Shown piece by piece: positions 32,786 to 41,341 of a DNA stretch of 64,000 bases; within the stretch, counting starts at the first letter, position 1, and each line of letters opens with the position of its first letter. The stretch is from Mycolicibacterium lutetiense (GTDB lineage Bacteria; Actinomycetota; Actinomycetes; Mycobacteriales; Mycobacteriaceae). The stretch lies in assembly GCF_017876775.1 (NCBI RefSeq), contig NZ_JAGIOP010000002.1, positions 2,914,001 through 2,978,000 of the forward strand. Direction: 5' to 3'. The position numbers and the translations under genes are program-made. Below the pieces are notes generated by a model that saw only the letters and a program-made list of their open reading frames with translations, had not been told where the DNA came from and made no database searches.

Positions 32786-33082
32786 TTGTCCACCACTACC
32801 GAGTTCTCTGAACTGCACAACCTGATCGGCGACATGCGTCGTTGCGTCACCACGTTGGCGTCCAAGTATGGGGATTCCCCTGCTATGCGCCGCGTGGTCA
32901 ACGATGCCGAACGGATCCTCAACGACATCGAGCGGTTGGACATCGACGCCGAAGAGTTGGAGATGCGTCACGGCGTGACACGCCAAGAACAGACCCGCGA
33001 GAAGATCGGCATCCCCGATACCCAATACGCGAGCGAGTTCTGGCAGGACGTCGCCGACGAGGGCCTCGGCGGATACCGCTGA
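32786..33082 (+). CDS. Small conserved protein leading the sdh1 operon (Rv0250c-like)
   Basis: A 98-residue soluble, helical protein: LHNLIGDMRRCVTTLASKYG, then MRRVVNDAERILNDIERLDI, then DAEELEMRHGV and PDTQYASEFWQDVADEGLGG. Length and position match M. tuberculosis Rv0250c, which precedes the Rv0249c-Rv0247c succinate dehydrogenase genes. The start is TTG 32786, fixed by a strong GAGGAGG six bases upstream. It is 52 bp before the membrane-anchor gene, so an assembly or regulatory role for Sdh1 is plausible. No domain is recognised. Confidence 0.8.
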   Translation: MSTTTEFSELHNLIGDMRRCVTTLASKYGDSPAMRRVVNDAERILNDIERLDIDAEELEMRHGVTRQEQTREKIGIPDTQYASEFWQDVADEGLGGYR

Positions 33083-33087
33083 GTCCG

Positions 33088-33104
33088 CGGGCGTCTGACG
33101 CCCG
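33088..33104 (+). terminator. Small hairpin inside the sdh1 operon
   Basis: CGGGCGT (33088-33094) and ACGCCCG (33098-33104) form a perfect GC-rich 7-bp stem with a 3-nt loop, followed by GAGAAAA rather than a T tract. It lies between the leader gene and sdhC. It may attenuate or stabilise mRNA segments instead of terminating. Confidence 0.35.
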
Positions 33105-33134
33105 AGAAAACAACTGAACCTCAGAAAGGGAACC

Positions 33135-33956
33135 GTGAGCGCACCCACCGCTGACCGTCGTGCGACCGGGGTCTTCTCGTCCACACGAGCGCAGATCCCC
33201 CAACGCACCCTACGGACCGACCGGTGGTGGCAAGCACCACTATTGACCAATCTGGGGCTCGCGGCATTCGTCATCTATGCGACGGTCCGGGCGTTCTGGG
33301 GAAGCGCTTACTGGGTAGCGGATTACCACTACCTGACGCCCTTCTACTCGCCGTGCATCAGCACGGCGTGTGCGCCCGGATCGAGCCACCTCGGCCAGTG
33401 GGTCGGCGAACTGCCCTGGTTCATCCCCATGGCATTCATCTCACTGCCGTTCCTGTTGGCGTTCCGGCTGACGTGCTACTACTACCGCAAGGCGTACTAC
33501 CGGTCGGTGTGGCAGTCACCGACCGCCTGCGCCGTGGCCGAGCCACACGCGAAATACACCGGCGAGACCCGACTTCCGCTGATCATGCAGAACATGCACC
33601 GGTACTTCTTCTACGCTGCGGTGCTCATCTCACTGCTCAACACCTACGACGCGATCGTCGCGTTCCATTCGCCCTCCGGCTTCGGATTCGGGCTGGGCAA
33701 CATCGTCCTGGTCGGCAACGTCATCCTGTTGTGGATCTACACGGTGTCCTGCCACTCCTGCCGGCACGTCACCGGCGGCCGCCTCAAGCATTTCTCCAAA
33801 CACCCTGTCCGGTACTGGATATGGACACAGGTGAGCAAGCTCAACACTCGCCACATGCAGTTCGCCTGGATCACGCTGGGCACCCTGGTCCTCACTGACT
33901 TCTACGTCATGTTGGTCGCCAGCGGCACCATCTCGGATCTCAGGTTCATCGGCTAG
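33135..33956 (+). CDS. sdhC: Succinate dehydrogenase 1 membrane anchor subunit
   Basis: A 273-residue protein with about five membrane helices, the same length as M. tuberculosis Rv0249c. After a cytoplasmic N-terminus (TDRWWQAPLLTNLGLAAFVI), an external loop carries Cys74 and Cys79 (SPCISTACAPGSSH). Later comes CHSCRH (about 206-211) beside a helix end. Structural work on M. smegmatis Sdh1 reported a membrane-embedded Rieske-type [2Fe-2S] cluster instead of haem in its anchor. The CHSCRH cluster is my candidate ligand region. It transfers electrons to menaquinone. GTG start with GAAAGGGA upstream. Confidence 0.85.
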   Translation: MSAPTADRRATGVFSSTRAQIPQRTLRTDRWWQAPLLTNLGLAAFVIYATVRAFWGSAYWVADYHYLTPFYSPCISTACAPGSSHLGQWVGELPWFIPMAFISLPFLLAFRLTCYYYRKAYYRSVWQSPTACAVAEPHAKYTGETRLPLIMQNMHRYFFYAAVLISLLNTYDAIVAFHSPSGFGFGLGNIVLVGNVILLWIYTVSCHSCRHVTGGRLKHFSKHPVRYWIWTQVSKLNTRHMQFAWITLGTLVLTDFYVMLVASGTISDLRFIG

Positions 33957-34018
33957 CCGGCCGGCTGAATTCATAGGCGACAAGCACATACACGTGAAAG
34001 GGCGAGCGGGGTATTTCC

Positions 34019-35926
34019 ATGGGTGAACTAGAGCGGCACACTTACGACGTAGTCGTGATCGGTGCCGGCGGGGCTGGACTACGCGCCGTGATCGAGGCGC
34101 GCGAACGCGGCCTGCGGGTGGCGGTGGTGACCAAGTCGTTGTTCGGCAAGGCCCACACCGTGATGGCCGAAGGCGGCTGCGCCGCGGCGATGCGCAACGT
34201 CAACACCAAGGACTCCTGGCAGGTGCACTTCGGTGACACCATGCGCGGCGGCAAGTTCCTCAACAACTGGCGGATGGCCGAACTGCACGCGCAGGAAGCC
34301 CCCGACCGGGTGTGGGAGCTGGAGACCTACGGCGCGCTGTTCGACCGGACCAAGGACGGCCGGATCAGCCAGCGCAACTTCGGCGGACACACCTATCCGC
34401 GCCTGGCCCACGTCGGTGACCGCACCGGCCTGGAGATCATCCGCACCCTCCAGCAGAAGATCGTCTCGCTGCAGCAGGAGGACAAGGCCGAACTCGGTGA
34501 CTACGAGGCCCGGATCAAGGTCTTCCACGAGTGCTCGATCACCGACCTCATCAAAGATGGCGATCGCATTGCCGGCGCGTTCGGCTACTACCGCGAGACC
34601 GGCAACTTCGTGCTGTTCGAGGCCCCCGCGATCGTGCTGGCCACCGGCGGTATCGGCAAGTCGTTCAAGGTGTCGTCGAACTCCTGGGAGTACACCGGCG
34701 ACGGCCACGCCCTGGCCCTGCGCGCCGGATCCAGCTTGATCAACATGGAGTTCATCCAGTTCCACCCGACCGGCATGGTCTGGCCGCTGTCGGTCAAGGG
34801 CATCCTGGTCACCGAGGGTGTACGCGGTGACGGCGGAGTGCTGAAGAACTCCGAGGGCAAGCGGTTCATGTTCGACTACATCCCCGCGGTGTTCAAAGGC
34901 CAGTACGCCGAGACCGAGGAAGAAGCCGACCAGTGGCTCAAGGACAATGACTCCGCGCGGCGCACCCCTGACCTGCTCCCCCGCGACGAGGTGGCCCGCG
35001 CCATCAACTCCGAGGTCAAGGCCGGCCGCGGCTCGCCACACGGCGGGGTCTACCTCGACATCGCCTCGCGCATGACCACCGAAGAGATCAAGCGCAGGTT
35101 GCCGTCGATGTATCACCAGTTCATGGAGCTGGCCGAGGTCGACATCACCAAGGACGAGATGGAAGTCGGCCCCACCTGTCACTACGTGATGGGCGGCATC
35201 GAGGTCGATCCCGATACCGGTGGCGCGGACACCCCCGGATTGTTCGCGGCTGGCGAATGCTCGGGTGGCATGCACGGCTCGAACCGGCTGGGCGGCAACT
35301 CGCTGTCCGACCTGCTGGTGTTCGGCCGTCGGGCCGGCCTCGGCGCGGCCGACTACGTGCAGGCACTGCCCGAGCGGCCCAAGGTAGCGGAGGCCGCTCT
35401 CATCGAGGCCACCGAACTGGCGTTGTCCCCGTTCGAATCTCACGCCAACCCGGAGAATCCGTACACGCTGCACGCCGAGTTGCAGCAGTGCATGAACGAC
35501 TTGGTCGGCATCATCCGCAAGTCCGAAGAGATCGAGGAAGCACTGGCCAAGCTGGCCGAGCTGCGGACCCGCGTGCACAACGTCAGCGTCGAGGGCGGTC
35601 GCGTCTTCAACCCGGGCTGGCACCTGGCCATCGACATGCGCAACATGCTGCTGGTCAGCGAGTGCGTCGCCAAGGCCGCCCTGGCCCGGACCGAGAGCCG
35701 GGGCGGACACACCCGCGACGACTACCCGGACATGGACGCGGACTGGCGCCACACCCTGCTGGTGTGCCGAACCTCCGGTGAGGATCAGGTCGTGCCGGAT
35801 GTGGCGGTGACGCCGGAACAGCAGCTACCCATGCGGGAGGACCTGCTGGCCACGTTCGAGCTCTCCGAACTCGAAAAGTATTACACCGAGCAGGAATTGG
35901 CCGAGCACCCCGATCGGAAGGGCTGA
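34019..35926 (+). CDS. sdhA: Succinate dehydrogenase 1 flavoprotein subunit
   Basis: A 635-residue flavoprotein. The FAD dinucleotide motif is VVVIGAGGAGLRAVIEA, and the His that binds FAD covalently lies in KAHTVMAEGGCAAAM (about His46). Other conserved parts are EFIQFHPTGMVW, GPTCHYVMGGIEVD and AGECSGGMHGSNRLGGNSLS. It oxidises succinate to fumarate at the cytoplasmic face. Its closest named relative by memory is Rv0248c of the Sdh1 type. It lies 62 bp after the anchor gene and 2 bp before sdhB. Confidence 0.93.
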   Translation: MGELERHTYDVVVIGAGGAGLRAVIEARERGLRVAVVTKSLFGKAHTVMAEGGCAAAMRNVNTKDSWQVHFGDTMRGGKFLNNWRMAELHAQEAPDRVWELETYGALFDRTKDGRISQRNFGGHTYPRLAHVGDRTGLEIIRTLQQKIVSLQQEDKAELGDYEARIKVFHECSITDLIKDGDRIAGAFGYYRETGNFVLFEAPAIVLATGGIGKSFKVSSNSWEYTGDGHALALRAGSSLINMEFIQFHPTGMVWPLSVKGILVTEGVRGDGGVLKNSEGKRFMFDYIPAVFKGQYAETEEEADQWLKDNDSARRTPDLLPRDEVARAINSEVKAGRGSPHGGVYLDIASRMTTEEIKRRLPSMYHQFMELAEVDITKDEMEVGPTCHYVMGGIEVDPDTGGADTPGLFAAGECSGGMHGSNRLGGNSLSDLLVFGRRAGLGAADYVQALPERPKVAEAALIEATELALSPFESHANPENPYTLHAELQQCMNDLVGIIRKSEEIEEALAKLAELRTRVHNVSVEGGRVFNPGWHLAIDMRNMLLVSECVAKAALARTESRGGHTRDDYPDMDADWRHTLLVCRTSGEDQVVPDVAVTPEQQLPMREDLLATFELSELEKYYTEQELAEHPDRKG

Positions 35927-35928
35927 GC

Positions 35929-36678
35929 ATGAGTGCCTACAACGCGAACCTGCGGGTGTGGCGAGGCGACGACACCGGAGGCGAACTGCAGGACTACACC
36001 GTCGAGGTGAACGACGGCGAGGTGGTGCTCGACATCATCCACCGGTTGCAGGCCACCCAGGCAGGCGATCTCGCAGTGCGGTGGAACTGCAAAGCCGGCA
36101 AATGCGGATCCTGCTCGGCAGAGATCAACGGCCGCCCCCGGCTGCTGTGCATGACCCGGATGTCGACCTTCGACCCGGACGAAACCGTCACCATCACGCC
36201 CATGCGGACGTTCCCGGTGATGCGCGACCTGGTGACCGACGTGTCGTTCAACTACGAAAAGGCGCGCCAGATCCCGTCATTCACGCCGCCCAAGGATCTG
36301 AAGCCCGGCGAGTACCGGATGCAGCAAGAGGACGTCGAGCGCAGCCAGGAATTCCGCAAGTGCATCGAGTGCTTCCTGTGCCAGAACGTCTGCCACGTGG
36401 TGCGTGACCACGAGGAGAACAAGGAGGCGTTCGCCGGCCCGCGGTTCTTCATCCGGCTTGCCGAGTTGGACATGCACCCACTCGACGTCGCGGACCGCAA
36501 GGATCTGGCGCAGGAAGAAGCCGGCTTGGGCTACTGCAACATCACCAAATGCTGCACCGAGGTGTGCCCGGAGAACATCAAGATCACCGACAACGCCATC
36601 ATCCCGATGAAGGAACGGGTGGCCGACCGCAAGTACGACCCGATTGTGTGGTTGGGCAACAAGCTGTTCCGCCGATGA
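35929..36678 (+). CDS. sdhB: Succinate dehydrogenase 1 iron-sulfur subunit
   Basis: A 249-residue subunit. The N-terminal plant-type [2Fe-2S] site is CKAGKCGSCSAEINGRPRLL (from Cys54). The C-terminal ferredoxin part has CIECFLCQNVC and CNITKCCTEVCPENIKITD, ligating the [4Fe-4S] and [3Fe-4S] clusters. It passes electrons from the flavin to the membrane anchor. Length matches Rv0247c. The TGA stop overlaps the ATG of the first mini-ORF of the tandem repeat that follows (ATGA). Confidence 0.93.
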   Translation: MSAYNANLRVWRGDDTGGELQDYTVEVNDGEVVLDIIHRLQATQAGDLAVRWNCKAGKCGSCSAEINGRPRLLCMTRMSTFDPDETVTITPMRTFPVMRDLVTDVSFNYEKARQIPSFTPPKDLKPGEYRMQQEDVERSQEFRKCIECFLCQNVCHVVRDHEENKEAFAGPRFFIRLAELDMHPLDVADRKDLAQEEAGLGYCNITKCCTEVCPENIKITDNAIIPMKERVADRKYDPIVWLGNKLFRR

Positions 36679-36763
36679 GCGCTTGCGCGAAGAGAAAATA
36701 GCCGCATGAGCGCTTGCGCGAAGAGAAAATAGCCGCATGAGCGCTTGCGCGAAGAGAAAATAG
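36675..36763 (+). repeat. Three tandem 31-bp units, each a complete eight-codon mini-ORF
   Basis: ATG at 36675, 36706 and 36737 each start an identical reading frame, MSACAKRK, ending at TAG. The 27-bp frames are separated by CCGC, giving a 31-bp period. The first ATG overlaps the sdhB stop. Because 31 is not divisible by three, each copy is in a new frame. The GAGCGCTTGCGCGAAGAG core looks like a dispersed mycobacterial intergenic element, from memory. The region 36764-36865 carries no gene and should hold the moxR promoter. Confidence 0.75.
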
Positions 36764-36865
36764 CACAGCTAGTTTCACACTCGGCGCAAAAATTTGGTGT
36801 GCCCACCCACCGGAAACCGTTGCTAGGCTCAATTCGCATCAAGCACGCGTCGACGGGGGAAACGT

Positions 36866-37870
36866 ATGCAGTTGTCCGGACCTCAGCTGTCCCGTGAGGA
36901 CCTCCAACGGGTCGGAGGGACGGTCCAGCACCTGCAGAACGCACTGTCGGCCAAGATCGTCGGGCAGAAAACCCTGCAGCAGTCCCTGCTGATCGGCCTC
37001 ATTGCCTCCGGCCACGTCCTGCTGGAGAGCGTTCCCGGCCTGGCCAAGACCACCGCGGCCAAGACCCTCGCCGAGAGCCTGGCCGCGCGTTTCCAGCGCA
37101 TTCAGTGCACCCCTGACCTGCTGCCCAGCGACATCACCGGCGGTCAGATCTGGGACCAGAAGAACGGTGAGTTCAAGGTCGCGTTCGGTCCCGTGCACGC
37201 CAACATCGTGTTGCTAGACGAGATCAACCGGTCCTCGGCGAAGACCCAGAGCGCGATGCTGGAAGCCATGGAGGAGCGTCAGACCACCATCGGCGGAACG
37301 GTTTACCCGCTGCCGAACCCGTTCCTGGTGCTCGCCACGCAGAACCCGATCGATCAAGAGGGCACGTATCAGCTGTCCGAAGCACAGATGGACCGCTTCA
37401 TGCTGAAGGACATCCTCACGTACCCGACGGCCGAGGAGGAAGAGGAAGTCGTCGCCCGGATCGCCGGCGGGGTGTTCGACGCGCACCCGGAATCCGGGAA
37501 CGGGCAACTCGATACCCAACGGGTGCTCTGGCTGCAAGCCATGTTCAAGCGGGTGTTCATCGACCGCTCGATCGTCAGGTACGCGAGCTACATCGTGAAC
37601 GCGACCCGACACCCCAAGAACTATCTGGAACCCCAACTCTCAGACCTCATCCAGTTCGGCGCCAGTCCCCGCGCCACCATCGCCCTCTGCCGGGCGGCCT
37701 GCGCCCACGCTCTACTGGAGGGCCGGCCGTACGCCGTACCCGATGACGTCAAGGCAGTAGCCAAACGTGTTCTCCGGCACCGGATCATCCTGAAGTTCCA
37801 GGCCTCGGCCCAAGGCATCACCCCGGAGTACCTCGTCGACGGCCTCCTGCACCGCGTCCCGACGCCGTAG
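36866..37870 (+). CDS. MoxR-family AAA+ ATPase
   Basis: A 334-residue AAA+ protein. Walker A is LLESVPGLAKTTAAKTLAES, Walker B is NIVLLDEINRSSAKTQSAML, and sensor 1 is VLATQNPIDQEGTYQLSEAQ, followed by MDRFMLKDILTYP. The C-terminal lid has SPRATIALCRAACAHALLEG. MoxR ATPases act as chaperones that remodel or activate partner proteins, usually with VWA-domain partners encoded next to them. It opens a seven-gene operon whose DUF58 gene starts 9 bp downstream. The substrate is unknown. Confidence 0.92.
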   Translation: MQLSGPQLSREDLQRVGGTVQHLQNALSAKIVGQKTLQQSLLIGLIASGHVLLESVPGLAKTTAAKTLAESLAARFQRIQCTPDLLPSDITGGQIWDQKNGEFKVAFGPVHANIVLLDEINRSSAKTQSAMLEAMEERQTTIGGTVYPLPNPFLVLATQNPIDQEGTYQLSEAQMDRFMLKDILTYPTAEEEEEVVARIAGGVFDAHPESGNGQLDTQRVLWLQAMFKRVFIDRSIVRYASYIVNATRHPKNYLEPQLSDLIQFGASPRATIALCRAACAHALLEGRPYAVPDDVKAVAKRVLRHRIILKFQASAQGITPEYLVDGLLHRVPTP

Positions 37871-37879
37871 CGAGCCACG

Positions 37880-38770
37880 ATGGGGGACATTCTCAACCGG
37901 GTCCGCGCCCAGCTCAATTTCGATCCTCGGTCCGTCGGGATGCGCCTGCGGTCACACCGGGTTCTGGAGGGCGGCCACACCTCGCTGCAGTTCGGCCGCA
38001 GCGACGATTTCGTCGACCTACGTGAGTACGCCCTCGGCGACGACGTCCGCGACATCGACTGGAGGGCGTCGGCGCGCAATACGCACCTCGTGGTCCGGCG
38101 GTACGTCGCGGAGAAGGCCCAGGAGTTCCTCCTGATCGCCGACACCGGTGCAAACCTGCTCGCCCCCGCCCCCAGCGGGGAGAGCAAACGGGACCTCGCG
38201 ATTCTCTCCCTCGGCGCAGTCGGCCTGGTCGCCTCGGCACAGGCAGACAAGATCAGCCTGGTCTACGGCGATGACCGCGGATCGTCCATCGAGCCGGGCA
38301 AGACCGGGGAGGACCATCTCGAGCAGCTGCTGACCCTGCTCAGCCACCTCAACATCGAGGTCGGCAACCCGTCCAACATCGTCAGGCAACTCGAGTTCGT
38401 CGCCGCCACACTGGACAAGCGCTACTCCATCTACATCGTGTGCGACCAGCCTTCTGTCACACCGGAACTAGTCGCGGCCGCGATGACCGTGCGGGGGCGC
38501 AACGCTATTCATTGGATCCTCATCGAAGACCTCGACATCCTCGGCCAACCGCACTCCGCCGACGAAGTGCTCGATGTGGCGACCGGCAGAGCACTACTGA
38601 CGCCGTCGGTGCTGGGCACCAAGGTGCTGGACTCGTACCGCCGCGCCGAGGCCGCGCGGACGGCCGAATGGCAGTCGTTCATCGCGCAGCTCGACAGTCC
38701 GTGTGTCCGGATCTCGTCGCGGGCCGACATCGCCCCCGCCCTGTCCGTGCTGTCGGAGGGACGACGCTGA
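37880..38770 (+). CDS. DUF58 protein of a MoxR operon
   Basis: A 296-residue soluble protein with the DUF58 signature: FVDLREYALGDDVRDIDWRA, then SARNTHLVVRRYVAEKAQEF, followed by a VWA-like segment LLIADTGANL. In classical DUF58/VWA proteins this position is D-x-S-x-S. Here it is D-T-G-A-N, so metal-dependent adhesion may be lost. The stop shares its A with the next ATG (TGATG). MoxR/DUF58 pairs are common across bacteria, and the DUF58 protein is the probable direct partner of the ATPase. Confidence 0.85.
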   Translation: MGDILNRVRAQLNFDPRSVGMRLRSHRVLEGGHTSLQFGRSDDFVDLREYALGDDVRDIDWRASARNTHLVVRRYVAEKAQEFLLIADTGANLLAPAPSGESKRDLAILSLGAVGLVASAQADKISLVYGDDRGSSIEPGKTGEDHLEQLLTLLSHLNIEVGNPSNIVRQLEFVAATLDKRYSIYIVCDQPSVTPELVAAAMTVRGRNAIHWILIEDLDILGQPHSADEVLDVATGRALLTPSVLGTKVLDSYRRAEAARTAEWQSFIAQLDSPCVRISSRADIAPALSVLSEGRR

Positions 38771-39243
38771 TGCACGACTCGATCGACTTCCTGTTCCCCC
38801 CGATGCCCTACCCGGTGTGGTGGGTCATCGGCGCAGCGTTCCTCGTGCTGCTCATCATCGGCTGGATCGTCGGGGTGATCGTGTGGACCCTGCCCATCGA
38901 GGCACTCCGGCGGATCCCCGTCATCCGCGACATCAGCTACAAGGTGCTGCGGTTCAAGTTCTCCCGATCACTGACCAAGGTTGAGCAACAGCACCACGAG
39001 GGGCGGCTCTCCACCCGCGATGCATTCCACGAGATCAGCCGAATCTTCAGGAATTTCATCGACTTTCGTACCGGATTCTCCGCACGCAGGATGACGGCGA
39101 CCGATGTCGCGCACAGCCCGTTGGCCGGTCCTGCACTCAACGTCCTGGCCATGACCTATCAAGGTCAGTTCGACGAGGCCGATCCGCGCACTGTACCCAG
39201 TGTGGTCGCGGCAGCACGGACGGCGGTGCTGACATGGGCTTGA
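38770..39243 (+). CDS. Membrane protein of the MoxR operon (one predicted helix)
   Basis: A 157-residue protein. An aromatic, proline-rich start (DSIDFLFPPMPYPVWWVIGA) leads into one hydrophobic segment (about 15-40). A basic cytoplasmic domain follows (RRIPVIRDISYKVLRFKFSR, RLSTRDAFHEISRIFRNFID). Placement corresponds to the DUF4129-like or membrane component seen after DUF58 in other MoxR operons, but I cannot assign a family. Start ATG overlaps the previous stop, and the end overlaps the next gene by 10 bp. Confidence 0.75.
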   Translation: MHDSIDFLFPPMPYPVWWVIGAAFLVLLIIGWIVGVIVWTLPIEALRRIPVIRDISYKVLRFKFSRSLTKVEQQHHEGRLSTRDAFHEISRIFRNFIDFRTGFSARRMTATDVAHSPLAGPALNVLAMTYQGQFDEADPRTVPSVVAAARTAVLTWA

Positions 39244-40307
39244 AATGGCCCCTTCTGCTGCTCCCGATCGCCATCGGCATCGGCGTCGCGGTGTGGTACG
39301 CCATGCGGCGCACGCGCTTCGGCTGGCAGGGCGAATTGCCTTACCTCGCACGGTCGTTCCGGATTACCACCCTTCCCGAATACCAACGGGCCCTGCGGCT
39401 GCACGAACGCCTCTCCGTGGCGGCATTGGTGATGGCGATCATCGCTGTCTTCATGCTCATCGGCGCCACACTTCGACCGGCCAAAACCTATGAACCGCAG
39501 CTGGCCGGGTCGGACACCCCGAACGTCGACATCATGTTGTGCTTCGGGCCGCTCTACAACATCGGCATGTCCGACAGCGTTGCCATCAGCCAGTTGATGA
39601 CCATCCTGGACGACAAGGTGGATGGCTTCGGCAACCAACGCATCGGGATGACCAAGGAGTTCTACCGCAACTTCCCGGTCACCTCGGACCTGCCGTGGGT
39701 GTCACAACGCCTGGCCGAGATCGGCGAGGTCGCCCAGGCGGCTTCCGCCAAAAACGATTCTTCCGCGGCATTCTCCTCGGACACCGAACTGTTCAACCGC
39801 TATTCCTCCCACGCCACCATCAACGACACCATCGCGATGTGCGCAATGGGTCTGCCCGCAGTCGGATCGGACAACGGCCGTGGCCGGGCAATCGTCTACA
39901 TCGGCGGCACCAAGACCTACTCTGACACTCCCCCGACCTACTCCGACGCGATGCTGGCCGGAATCGTCAAGGACTCGAAGATCCAGGTGAACACCATCGT
40001 CCCGGGAACCCATCCGGGCGAGTTCGTGGACAAGCTGGTCAAGGATTCCGGTGGCCGCCAGTACCTCTACACCGAGGTGGGCGGTATCACCGGTGACGAC
40101 GCGACGCCCAGGAAAACCGAGAATCAGAAAGAAGAACTGTCGAACGCGATCGACAAGATCCTGTCGAATCCGCCGCCGTCGACTCTTGATGAGCAGCGCA
40201 AGGAGGAAATGCACCCGTTCCAGTGGGATGTGCCCGACCTTCTGCTGCAGATCGCGTTGATCGCGGCTATCGCGCTCGCCGGAGCACGGCTGGGGATGCG
40301 ACTGTGA
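39234..40307 (+). CDS. Membrane VWA-like protein of the MoxR operon, degenerate MIDAS
   Basis: A 357-residue protein with membrane helices near residues 5-24, 63-82 and at the C-terminus (LLLQIALIAAIALAGARLGM). This is the BatA/BatB-like topology with a soluble domain between the second and third helix. The domain starts NVDIMLCFGPLYNIGMSD where a VWA MIDAS (D-x-S-x-S) would be, so the canonical serines are missing. Later AIVYIGGTKTYSDTPPTYSD could be the remaining beta strand and loop. Start ATG 39234 overlaps the preceding gene. Confidence 0.75.
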   Translation: MGLKWPLLLLPIAIGIGVAVWYAMRRTRFGWQGELPYLARSFRITTLPEYQRALRLHERLSVAALVMAIIAVFMLIGATLRPAKTYEPQLAGSDTPNVDIMLCFGPLYNIGMSDSVAISQLMTILDDKVDGFGNQRIGMTKEFYRNFPVTSDLPWVSQRLAEIGEVAQAASAKNDSSAAFSSDTELFNRYSSHATINDTIAMCAMGLPAVGSDNGRGRAIVYIGGTKTYSDTPPTYSDAMLAGIVKDSKIQVNTIVPGTHPGEFVDKLVKDSGGRQYLYTEVGGITGDDATPRKTENQKEELSNAIDKILSNPPPSTLDEQRKEEMHPFQWDVPDLLLQIALIAAIALAGARLGMRL

Positions 40308-41341
40308 AACTCAGTGTCGCCCCGGTGTTCCCGATCTGGCTCATCATCGTGCTCGTGCTCGTGGCCGTCGCCCTGCGGATCGCCGCCGCCATCGCCACAG
40401 CCCGCCGTCGGGGGCGGATGCCCGACGGCCGAGAGTGGCTGCGAATGGGGATGGCGCTCGTGGCCATCGTGTGCGTCGGACTGGCCGCTACCCGCCTCGG
40501 CGACGAGTCCAACGCCGAGCGTCCACCGCGGCTCACCACCACCGCCGAGGAATCCAACATCAACGTCTTCCTGGTCATCGACCGCTCGGCGGGCATGAAC
40601 GCCAGCGGCTTCGGCCGCTCGGCCGGCGCTGACTACGGCGACAGCGAAACCCGCCTGGAGGGCGCCATGCAGGACGCCCAGGTGGTACTGACGAAGTACC
40701 CGGATGCCCGGTTCAGCGTCATCTCCTACGCCGACACTGCCCGCGTCGACTGGCCGATCTCCCGTGATGAGTGGAGCCTGGCCCCGTTCCTACAGAACTT
40801 CAAACCCTACGGCGAGCGGTCGAAAGATGCTGTGGTGAAAACCGATGTCGCAGCGTCGAATTCGCTCCTCCGAGAGCAACTCAACGCGGCCTCGCGCACG
40901 TATCCCGGGTCGGCGAACCTCGTTTTCATCTTCGGCGCGGGCAGCGACTCGGACGATTCAGCGTTCGACATCCCCCTGGCCCAGGTATCGGGTGGCGCGG
41001 TGTTCGGCTACGGAACCAACGACAGCAAACCGCGCATCTTCGCAGGCCCGAACTACGACACAGTCGACGTCCCGCTCAACGATGAGGCGCTGACCGCAGC
41101 GGCCGAAAGCCTCGGAGTCCCGTTCCACATGCGGGAAAGCGGGCTGTTCGACGCCGACGAGCTGCCCTCTGCGGTGACCCAGGCCGTCCCCGCCGACCCG
41201 GTCAATCCCAAAGTCCCGCACCCGGATCGAACTGAGTTCTACTGGTTCTTCGCCGCGATCGCGGCAGCGCTGTTCGGCGTCGAACTGTACGGGCTGGCCG
41301 GTCATTGGCTGCGACGCAGAAGGGGGACGGTACAGAAGTGA
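40304..41341 (+). CDS. Membrane VWA-domain protein of the MoxR operon
   Basis: A 345-residue BatA-like protein. Two membrane helices (about 12-30 and 48-64) precede a VWA domain beginning NVFLVIDRSAGMNASGFG. Here D-R-S-A-G approximates the MIDAS D-x-S-x-S, with glycine replacing the last serine. Further VWA elements are ARFSVISYADTARVDWPIS and NLVFIFGAGSDSDDSAF. A final helix (WFFAAIAAALFGVELYGLAG) re-enters the membrane. GTG 40304 overlaps the previous stop (GTGA). Confidence 0.8.
   Translation: MKLSVAPVFPIWLIIVLVLVAVALRIAAAIATARRRGRMPDGREWLRMGMALVAIVCVGLAATRLGDESNAERPPRLTTTAEESNINVFLVIDRSAGMNASGFGRSAGADYGDSETRLEGAMQDAQVVLTKYPDARFSVISYADTARVDWPISRDEWSLAPFLQNFKPYGERSKDAVVKTDVAASNSLLREQLNAASRTYPGSANLVFIFGAGSDSDDSAFDIPLAQVSGGAVFGYGTNDSKPRIFAGPNYDTVDVPLNDEALTAAAESLGVPFHMRESGLFDADELPSAVTQAVPADPVNPKVPHPDRTEFYWFFAAIAAALFGVELYGLAGHWLRRRRGTVQK

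Noticed and set aside
34079..35752. 557-codon minus-strand frame opposite sdhA
   Set aside because: Shadow of a strongly conserved flavoprotein gene, with Gly/Val/Asp/His-rich low-information translation.
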